Shown here piece after piece: positions 51,404 through 57,619 of a stretch of 64,000 nt of DNA. The notes below the pieces were generated by a model that made no database searches, was not told the DNA's origin, and saw only the letters and a program-made list of their open reading frames with translations. This DNA is from JANNNF01 sp040385825 (GTDB lineage Bacteria; Pseudomonadota; Alphaproteobacteria; Rhodobacterales; Rhodobacteraceae). The DNA is taken from NCBI GenBank assembly GCA_040385825.1, contig JAZKGQ010000002.1, positions 124,001 to 188,000 on the forward strand, written 5' to 3'. Position 1 is the stretch's first letter, and each line of letters opens with the position of its first letter. Made by a program: the position numbers and the translations under genes.

Positions 51404-52467
51404 CAGTCCACCAAAAGGCGCGCCGCACCTTCCTCCAGATGCAGACCCACCGTCGCCCCCGCCACCGGCACCGCGATCCGCGCCGAGTTTTGCAGCCGCA
51501 GATGCAGCGGCGTGCCGCCGGGCAGGCGGGTCAGGATCTGCAGATCGGTGCCCAGATAGATCACCCGTTCCACCACGGCGCGGATGTCGCCCGCGTCAGA
51601 CAGGCTGATGCGTTCGGGCCGGATCGACAGGTGATGCTTGCCGGGGCTGGCGTCACCCGCAGGGCACAATACGCGGTGGCCCCCCGGCAGCACCACAGTC
51701 GCGCGGCCTTCAACCACAGTCTCAACGTCGACCGGCAACAGGTTGGTTTCGCCGATGAAATCGGCCACGAACCTGTTGGCCGGGGCCTCGTAAATCTGCC
51801 GCGCCGTGCCGATCTGCTGGACACGGCCATTGCTCATCACGGCGATCCGGTCGCTCATCGTCAGGGCTTCTTCCTGATCATGTGTCACGAAGATGAAGGT
51901 GATGCCGGTCTGTTCCTGCAACTGCTTCAACTCCACCCGCATCGCCTGCCGCAGCTTCAGGTCCAGCGCCGACAGGGGTTCATCCAGCAGCAGCACCCGC
52001 GGTTCCGGGGCCAGTGCGCGGGCCAAGGCCACCCGTTGTTGCTGCCCGCCCGACAGTTGCTGCGGCATGCGGTCCGCGAAGGCTGACAGATGGACCATCT
52101 CCAGCATCTTTCCCGCCCGGTCGCGGCGCGGCCCCTCGGCTATGCCCTTCATTTTCAAACCGAATGCCACATTGTCCAGCACCGACATATGCGGAAACAG
52201 GGCATAGTTCTGAAACACCGTGTTGACCGGGCGCAGGTTGGGTTCCAGCCCGGCAATATCGGCGCCAAACAGCCTGATCTCGCCTTCGCTGACCGCCTCG
52301 AACCCGGCAATCAGGCGCAACAGCGTGGTCTTGCCGCAGCCCGACGGGCCCAGAAGGGTAAAGAACTGGTTGTCGCCAATGGTCAGGCTGACCCCGTGCA
52401 GCGCGGTCACCGTGCCATAGCGTTTGACCACGGACCTTATCTCGACAGCCTCCATTGGCGTATCCAT
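51403..52467 (-). CDS. ABC transporter ATPase, PotA/PotG-like
   Basis: A 354-residue ATPase. Walker A GPSGCGKTT (Lys46), signature LSGGQQQR, Walker B VLLLDEPLSALD and VTHDQEEA are intact; a TOBE domain follows from about 250. It is the first gene of a seven-gene operon (ATPase, two permeases, binding protein, nitrilase, TMADH-like flavoprotein, flavin reductase) and diverges from a LuxR-type gene. ATG 52455 is an in-frame alternative. Confidence 0.93.
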   Translation of the reverse strand: MDTPMEAVEIRSVVKRYGTVTALHGVSLTIGDNQFFTLLGPSGCGKTTLLRLIAGFEAVSEGEIRLFGADIAGLEPNLRPVNTVFQNYALFPHMSVLDNVAFGLKMKGIAEGPRRDRAGKMLEMVHLSAFADRMPQQLSGGQQQRVALARALAPEPRVLLLDEPLSALDLKLRQAMRVELKQLQEQTGITFIFVTHDQEEALTMSDRIAVMSNGRVQQIGTARQIYEAPANRFVADFIGETNLLPVDVETVVEGRATVVLPGGHRVLCPAGDASPGKHHLSIRPERISLSDAGDIRAVVERVIYLGTDLQILTRLPGGTPLHLRLQNSARIAVPVAGATVGLHLEEGAARLLVD

Positions 52468-52508
52468 ACCCCTGAAATTGTGGTATCAGGCTAAATCGAA
52501 CCCATCCG

Positions 52509-52524
52509 GGGGGTATATACCCCC
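52509..52524. promoter_or_regulatory. Palindromic operator candidate GGGGGTATATACCCCC
   Basis: A perfect 16-base palindrome in the 104-base gap between the divergent transporter ATPase and LuxR-type genes. It is 42 bases upstream of the ATPase ATG and 48 bases upstream of the LuxR-type start. Its symmetry and position suit an operator for the LuxR-type dimer controlling both directions. Confidence 0.6.
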
Positions 52525-52571
52525 AGAGAGGTATAGGCCTGCATCCGCATCCCAACCTTGCCGAGGGCCAG

Positions 52572-53321
52572 TTGGCCGAAACCATCCGCCGCGTGGGGCG
52601 GCCCGGATTTGAAGGCGCGCTGCACGGGTTCTTGCGGCGCGCCGTGGCGCCCGACAACCTGATCGTGGTGGCCTACCGGGGGGCGGGGGCGCCGCAGGTG
52701 CTGTTCACCCAGTCCGACCGCCCGACCGTCTATGCCCATCTCGACAGCATCTATCTGCGCGGGGCCTATCTGCTGGACCCCTGCCGCGATCTGCACCTCA
52801 GCCGCGCGCCTGCCGGGGCCTACCGGCTGACCGACATAGCGCCAGACGCGTTTCATCGCAGCCGCTACTTCCTTGACTATTATCGACAAACCACGCTGCT
52901 GGACGAAATCGTGTTCCTGGCCTACCCGGCCCCCGGTGTCGCGCTGAACCTGTGTATCGGGCGCGATGCCACCTCGGGTCAGCTTTTCACCACGCGCGAG
53001 GTGGAAACCTGCCAGCGCCTTGCCCCGATCATCGCCGCCATGGCGGAAACCCACTGGGCCGGGCTTGCCGCCGATGCCGGACCCGCCCCCGACGTGGCCG
53101 AGGATCTGATCCGCGCGCTGGCAGCCCAGGACCTGCACCTGTCCCCGCGTCAGGCCGAGGTGGCGCTGCTGATCCTGCGCGGCCATTCCACGCCTTCCAT
53201 CGGCCTGCGGCTTGGCGTGTCGGCGCAGACGGTCAAGGTGTTCCGCAAACAGCTCTACGCCCGCTGCGGAATCTCATCACAGGCCGAACTGTTCGCGCTG
53301 ATGCTGCCCTTGCTGCGCTAA
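52572..53321 (+). CDS. LuxR-family transcription regulator
   Basis: A 249-residue regulator. The C-terminal LuxR-type helix-turn-helix (about 183-245) reads LSPRQAEVALLILRGHSTPS, then GVSAQTVKVFRKQLYARCGI. The N-terminal 170 residues are a sensing domain of unclear type without the conserved tryptophan/aspartate pattern of quorum-sensing receptors. It diverges from the polyamine-type transporter operon and is the obvious regulator of it. No ATG is available: TTG 52572 with GAGGG just upstream was chosen, and a CTG at 52539 preceded by AGAGG is another option. Confidence 0.83.
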   Translation: MAETIRRVGRPGFEGALHGFLRRAVAPDNLIVVAYRGAGAPQVLFTQSDRPTVYAHLDSIYLRGAYLLDPCRDLHLSRAPAGAYRLTDIAPDAFHRSRYFLDYYRQTTLLDEIVFLAYPAPGVALNLCIGRDATSGQLFTTREVETCQRLAPIIAAMAETHWAGLAADAGPAPDVAEDLIRALAAQDLHLSPRQAEVALLILRGHSTPSIGLRLGVSAQTVKVFRKQLYARCGISSQAELFALMLPLLR

Positions 53322-53331
53322 GATTTCACAT

Positions 53332-53384
53332 TGGTACAAATATCCCACGGGGGGGGCCGGGGGGACGTGAAGTCCCCCCGGCGC
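53332..53384 (-). repeat. Intergenic hairpin repeat, copy 5
   Basis: Read on the minus strand: GCCGGGGGG-acttcacgt-CCCCCCGG hairpin, a C run, then GTGGGATATTTGTACCA. It lies between the 3' ends of the convergent LuxR-type gene and the flavoprotein gene. Confidence 0.8.
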
Positions 53385-53400
53385 TCTCAACCCGCACACC

Positions 53401-55434
53401 TCAGATATCCTTCACCAACCGCAGCGCATCATAGATCGCGGCGTGGGTGTTCCGCGCCTCGACCGCATCGCCGATCCGGTAGAGCCGGAACCCCGCAGGG
53501 CCGCCATTAATGGCCTGTGGTTGGCCCGCGATCAGGGCGTCATAATCCACCGCGCCAAGGTTTTCCGACAGCGGCTTCAGCGCGAAATACAGATCATCCA
53601 GCGGCACGGTGCCATGGTTCACCACCACCTGATCATAGGTGCGGTGCAGGGCCATGGTCTTGTAATCGCTGCCGATTGTGGCCTTGATCTGGTTGCCCTC
53701 GCGTTCCACGCCGCGCAGCCGGTAGGTGACGGTGAAGGTCACATCGCGGTCTTGCAGCGCGCGCATGTAGGGCACAAGGTTCATCGCCATCACATCGGGG
53801 GCAAAGCTGCGGTCGGGGGTCATCACCTCGACATGCGCGCCAGACTCGGCCAGCAGTTGGGCGGCTTGCAACGCGGTATGGTCGCCTGCGTCGTCAAACA
53901 GCAGCACGTTGGCCCCCGGTTTCACATCGCCCGACAGAATGTCCCAGGCCGATACCGTCAGGTCATTGCCATGTTCCAGAATGTCCTTCTGCGCCATCCC
54001 GCCTGTGGCCACGATCACCACATCGGGGGAAAGCCCCACAACATCATCGGCTTCGGCCCAGAAGTTAAAGCGGAACTCCACCCCGCGCGCTGCGCATTGC
54101 GCCATGCGCCAGTCGATAATGCCGATCATCTCGGCCCGGCGTCTGGTCTGCGCGGTCAGGGCGATCTGGCCCCCCGGCACGCCTGCGGCCTCGAACACGG
54201 TCACGCTGTGGCCACGTTCGGCGGCCACCCGCGCGGCCTCCAGCCCCGCTGGCCCCGCGCCCACCACGACCACCCGTTTGGCAACAGGGGCCGGTGCAAT
54301 GTCATGCGGCATGGTTTCTTCGCGCCCCGTGGCCGGGTTGTGGATGCACAGGGCCATGCCGCCCTGATAGATGCGGTCAAGGCAATAGGTCGCCCCCACG
54401 CAGGGGCGGATGTCGTCTTCGCGCCCCTCGATGATCTTGCGCACGATATGCGGGTCGGCCATGTGGGCACGGGTCATGCCGACCATGTCGAGCTGCCCCG
54501 ACTGCACCGCATAGCGCGCGGTCGCCACATCGGGAATGCGGGCGGCGTGGAAGGTGGGCAGGCCCACCTCGGCCCGGACCCGGCCTGCGAAATCCAGATG
54601 CGGGGCCGACGGCATGCCTTGAATGGGGATCACGTCGGTCATGGCGGGGTCGGTGAAGATGCGGCCCTTGATGATGTTCAGGAAATCCACCAGACCAGAG
54701 TCGCGGAACATCTTGCCGATGGCGATGCCATCGTCCGCGCTGATGCCGCCCGCGCTGTCTTCATCCGCCGTATAGCGCACCCCCAGAAGAAAGTTTTCCC
54801 CCACCCGTTTGCGGCAGGCGGCCAGCACGTCCATCGCAAACCTTGCGCGGTTTTCCAGTGACCCGCCATAGGGGGCTGCCAGCGCATTGGTCAGCGGCGA
54901 CATGAACTGGTCCATCAGGTGGCCGTAGCATTCAAACTCCACCCCATCCATCCCCGCCGCCTGCATCCGCTCCGTTGCATCGGCATAGTCGGTGATGATG
55001 CGGGCAATGTCCCAATCCTCGATCACTTTGGGGAAGGCGCGGTGGCTGGGTTCACGCGCGCCACTTGCCCCCACCACCGGCAGCCAGTCGCCCTTGTCCC
55101 ACCTCGTCCGCCGCCCAAGGTGGGTCAACTGGATCATCACGGCGGCGCCTGCCTCGTGGCAATCATCGGTCAGGCGGCGCATCCACGGCACCACCTCGTC
55201 CTTGTAGGCGAGGATGTTGTTGAACACCGGCGGGCTGTCCTTCGACACCGCCGCCGACCCTGCGGTCATGGTCAGCGCGACGCCCGCCCTGGCGCGTTCC
55301 AGATGATACAGGCGGTAGCGGTCTTTCGGCATGCCGTCTTCGGGGTAGGCGGGTTCATGGCTGGTGGTCATGATCCGGTTGCGCAGCGTCAGGTGTTTCA
55401 AGCGGTAGGGTTGCAAAAGCGGGTCGTTGCGCAT
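53401..55434 (-). CDS. OYE/TMADH-family flavoprotein, N-methylproline demethylase-like
   Basis: A 677-residue enzyme with an FMN TIM barrel (about 1-370; GGSLENRARFAMDV), an Fe-S region and a C-terminal FAD/NAD half (VVVVGAGPAGLEAARVAAERG). The Fe-S motif reads C-x5-C-x11-C (Cys345, Cys351, Cys363): the second cysteine of the usual four is Ala348. The sequence resembles the NADH:flavin oxidoreductases linked to N-methylproline/stachydrine breakdown, but that is recognition by eye. Start 55434 has a perfect AGGAGG. It diverges from a TetR gene and is preceded by a good promoter and operator. It is a distant paralogue of the enzyme at 45753. Confidence 0.83.
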   Translation of the reverse strand: MRNDPLLQPYRLKHLTLRNRIMTTSHEPAYPEDGMPKDRYRLYHLERARAGVALTMTAGSAAVSKDSPPVFNNILAYKDEVVPWMRRLTDDCHEAGAAVMIQLTHLGRRTRWDKGDWLPVVGASGAREPSHRAFPKVIEDWDIARIITDYADATERMQAAGMDGVEFECYGHLMDQFMSPLTNALAAPYGGSLENRARFAMDVLAACRKRVGENFLLGVRYTADEDSAGGISADDGIAIGKMFRDSGLVDFLNIIKGRIFTDPAMTDVIPIQGMPSAPHLDFAGRVRAEVGLPTFHAARIPDVATARYAVQSGQLDMVGMTRAHMADPHIVRKIIEGREDDIRPCVGATYCLDRIYQGGMALCIHNPATGREETMPHDIAPAPVAKRVVVVGAGPAGLEAARVAAERGHSVTVFEAAGVPGGQIALTAQTRRRAEMIGIIDWRMAQCAARGVEFRFNFWAEADDVVGLSPDVVIVATGGMAQKDILEHGNDLTVSAWDILSGDVKPGANVLLFDDAGDHTALQAAQLLAESGAHVEVMTPDRSFAPDVMAMNLVPYMRALQDRDVTFTVTYRLRGVEREGNQIKATIGSDYKTMALHRTYDQVVVNHGTVPLDDLYFALKPLSENLGAVDYDALIAGQPQAINGGPAGFRLYRIGDAVEARNTHAAIYDALRLVKDI

Positions 55435-55468
55435 CGGTGCCTCCTGGTGGTCCTTGGGTTCCGCGGTC

Positions 55469-55496
55469 AGAATACGGCGGCGCGCGATTGCGTCAA
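55469..55496 (-). promoter_or_regulatory. Sigma-70-type promoter of the flavoprotein gene
   Basis: On the minus strand, -35 TTGACG (55491-55496) and -10 TATTCT (55469-55474) with a 16-base spacer, 35 bases before the ATG. The palindrome at 55505-55520 lies eight bases upstream of the -35 box. Confidence 0.6.
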
Positions 55497-55504
55497 GCAA
55501 AGAA

Positions 55505-55520
55505 TCGACACATATGTCGA
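55505..55520. promoter_or_regulatory. TetR-type operator TCGACA-CATA-TGTCGA
   Basis: A perfect inverted repeat with 6-base arms and a 4-base spacer between the divergent flavoprotein and TetR-type genes. Its length and position next to the flavoprotein promoter suit a TetR dimer site that controls both genes. Confidence 0.65.
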
Positions 55521-55568
55521 GTTTTGCGGCTGTTGCGGTTGGCGGGGCTGAAGTCTAGGGTTCGGGTC

Positions 55569-56213
55569 ATGGATGATCAGGCAATATCAGAGCGCGGCTG
55601 GCGCGGATCGGCGGACCTTTGGCTGGACGCGGCCTATACCTTGCTGATCGAAGGCGGGGTCGAGGCGGTCAAGGTGATGCCGCTGGCCACCCGTCTGGGC
55701 CTGTCGCGCACATCTTTCTACTGGCATTTCGCGGATCGCGAGGCGCTGCTGGCCGGCCTGATCGCCCGCTGGCAAAGCCGCAACACCGCCAATCTGGTGG
55801 CCCGCACCGAAACCCCGGCGCCCACGATCGCCGAGGCCGTGCTGAACCTGTTCGATTGCTGGATCAACGCCGATCTGTTCGATGCGCGAATGGAATTTGC
55901 CATCCGGGCCTGGGCCTTGCGCGATGCCGCCCTGTCCGGGGTGCTGGCTGCCACCGACGCGCAGCGCATTGCCGCAATCGCCGCGATGTTCCAGCGCCAT
56001 GGCTTTGAGGCCGTCGAGGCCGAAACCCGCGCGCGCACCCTCTATCTGACCCAGGTGGGCTATATCGCGATGCGCACCGAAGAAAGCCTGGCACAGCGCC
56101 TGCACCGCATTCCGGCCTATGTGCTGACCTTTACCGGGCAGCAGCCGACGCAAGACGCCGTTGCCGCCTTTTGCGCCCGCCATTCAGACCAGACGGGACA
56201 GCAGCGCCAGTAG
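55569..56213 (+). CDS. TetR-family transcription regulator
   Basis: A 214-residue regulator. The N-terminal helix-turn-helix (about 12-60) reads WLDAAYTLLIEGGVEAVKV, then TRLGLSRTSFYWHFADREAL, a clear TetR signature. The all-helical C-terminal domain binds an unknown ligand. It diverges from the flavoprotein gene, with a palindrome between them, and most likely represses that gene. Its last 30 bases overlap the 3' end of the convergent MarR-type gene. Confidence 0.9.
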   Translation: MDDQAISERGWRGSADLWLDAAYTLLIEGGVEAVKVMPLATRLGLSRTSFYWHFADREALLAGLIARWQSRNTANLVARTETPAPTIAEAVLNLFDCWINADLFDARMEFAIRAWALRDAALSGVLAATDAQRIAAIAAMFQRHGFEAVEAETRARTLYLTQVGYIAMRTEESLAQRLHRIPAYVLTFTGQQPTQDAVAAFCARHSDQTGQQRQ

Positions 56214-56603
56214 GGTCTTGCGTTCGGCCTCGTTCAGCGGGCCAAGCGTGTCGTCGGAAATCGCAAGGGCGGTCGGGATGCGCGCAGATACCAGCGCGGC
56301 CCCGGCATCGGTCAGGGCCACGGTCAGGCGGCGGCGGTCCTCTGGGTCGGGGGTGGTCGTGGCAAGCCCAAGCCGGATCAGCCGGTCGACCACGCCCTTG
56401 ACGGTGGCCGCATCCATCGCCGTTTCGCGCCCGAGCAGGTTTTGCGACAGCGGCCCCAGTTGCACCAGCCGCGCCAGCACCGCAAACTGGGTGGTCGTCA
56501 CCTCGGGGATGGCGGCCGAAAAGATCGCCAGATGCCGCTGCGTCACCCGCCGCAGGATGTAACCGATTTGCAGATCAAGCGTGTAATGCGGAGGCTGTGC
56601 CAT
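56184..56603 (-). CDS. MarR-family transcription regulator
   Basis: A 139-residue regulator with the MarR winged helix: TTTQFAVLARLVQLGPLSQN, LGRETAMDAATVKGVVDRL and the wing TPDPEDRRRLTVALT. MarR proteins near aromatic-acid genes usually act as ligand-released repressors. It is divergent from the Mo-hydroxylase cluster, and two matching 15-base palindromes lie upstream of it. The ATG at 56603 gives the standard family length; longer in-frame starts exist. Its 3' end overlaps the tetR-type gene by 30 bases. Confidence 0.9.
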   Translation of the reverse strand: MAQPPHYTLDLQIGYILRRVTQRHLAIFSAAIPEVTTTQFAVLARLVQLGPLSQNLLGRETAMDAATVKGVVDRLIRLGLATTTPDPEDRRRLTVALTDAGAALVSARIPTALAISDDTLGPLNEAERKTLLALLSRLV

Positions 56604-56636
56604 GATCAGACCGCCATAGACGCTGCGCAGGCCATG

Positions 56637-56651
56637 CGCAACAAAGTTGCG
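56637..56651. promoter_or_regulatory. MarR-type operator 1, CGCAAC-AAA-GTTGCG
   Basis: A perfect palindrome with 6-base arms and a 3-base spacer, 34 bases upstream of the MarR-type ATG. It shares the core CAAC-AAA-GTTG with the site at 56721. It probably mediates autoregulation. Confidence 0.65.
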
Positions 56652-56720
56652 ACGAATTTTGGCGGGCAGGTATTGCATTATAGCCGGTTTCGGGCGGAAA
56701 ATCTGCCGAAATCTTTGGCA

Positions 56721-56735
56721 GTCAACAAAGTTGAC
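56721..56735. promoter_or_regulatory. MarR-type operator 2, GTCAAC-AAA-GTTGAC
   Basis: A perfect palindrome with the same core as the site 84 bases away. Its right arm overlaps TTGACA (56731-56736), a consensus -35 box for the Mo-hydroxylase operon, though no strong -10 was found. Binding here would block RNA polymerase. Confidence 0.7.
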
Positions 56736-56788
56736 AGGCACCGGGCTGCGGCGCACACTGTTGTCACACAAACAATCTCGGATGGCCC

Positions 56789-57619
56789 ATGCAGGACTAT
56801 TGCCGCCCCGATACCCTGGATGCAGCCCTTGCCTTTGCGGCGGGCGGCGCGCGGGTCTTGGCGGGCGGCACCGACCTGTACCCCGCCGCAGGCGCGCGGC
56901 TGACGGGGCCGGTGCTGGACCTGACCGGGGTTGCGGGATTGCGGGGCATGCAGGCGGGGCAGGGGCTGCGGATCGGGGCCTGCACCACCTGGACCGATAT
57001 TGCCGAGGCATCCCTGCCGCCTGCGCTGCGGGCGTTGCAGCAGGCCGCAGGCGCGGTTGGCGGGCGGCAGATCCAGAACGCGGGCACCATTGGCGGCAAC
57101 CTGTGCAACGCCTCGCCTGCCGCCGATGGCGTGCCGCCCTTGCTGGTGTGCGACGCGGTGGTGGACCTGGCGGGGGCGAAGGGCACGCGGCGCATGGCGC
57201 TGTCGGATTTCCTGATCGGCCCGCGCCAGACCGCCCTTCAGGACGGTGAAGTGCTGGTGGCGGTGCATCTGCCGCAGGCGGGGTTGGCGGGCGGATCGGC
57301 GTTTCTGAAACTGGGCGCGCGGGCGTATCTGGTGATCTCGATTGCCATGGTTGCCGCGCGGGTTGTGCTGGACCGGGGCATTGCCACGCATGTCGCCGTG
57401 GCGGTCGGGGCCTGTTCGGGCGTTGCACAGCGCCTGCCCTTGGTGGAACGCGCCTTGACCGGCGCTGCGGTTGACCAGCTTGCCGGGCTGGTGCGCGCGG
57501 ACGATGTGATGGCGCAGCTTTCGCCGATCGAGGATGTCCGCGCCACCGCCGCCTACCGCGCGACTGCTGCTACGGAACTGGTCGCCCGCGCCGTAGCCTG
57601 CGCCGCAGGTGCCGCATGA
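56789..57619 (+). CDS. Molybdenum hydroxylase FAD-binding subunit (CoxM/XdhB type)
   Basis: A 276-residue FAD subunit. The two FAD-binding motifs are AGGTDLYPAAG (about 26-36) and AGTIGGNLCNASPAAD (about 98-113). It accepts electrons from the Fe-S domains of the larger subunit and passes them on. It overlaps the next gene by four bases (ATGA). It is the first gene of the operon controlled by the divergent MarR-type regulator. Confidence 0.92.
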   Translation: MQDYCRPDTLDAALAFAAGGARVLAGGTDLYPAAGARLTGPVLDLTGVAGLRGMQAGQGLRIGACTTWTDIAEASLPPALRALQQAAGAVGGRQIQNAGTIGGNLCNASPAADGVPPLLVCDAVVDLAGAKGTRRMALSDFLIGPRQTALQDGEVLVAVHLPQAGLAGGSAFLKLGARAYLVISIAMVAARVVLDRGIATHVAVAVGACSGVAQRLPLVERALTGAAVDQLAGLVRADDVMAQLSPIEDVRATAAYRATAATELVARAVACAAGAA

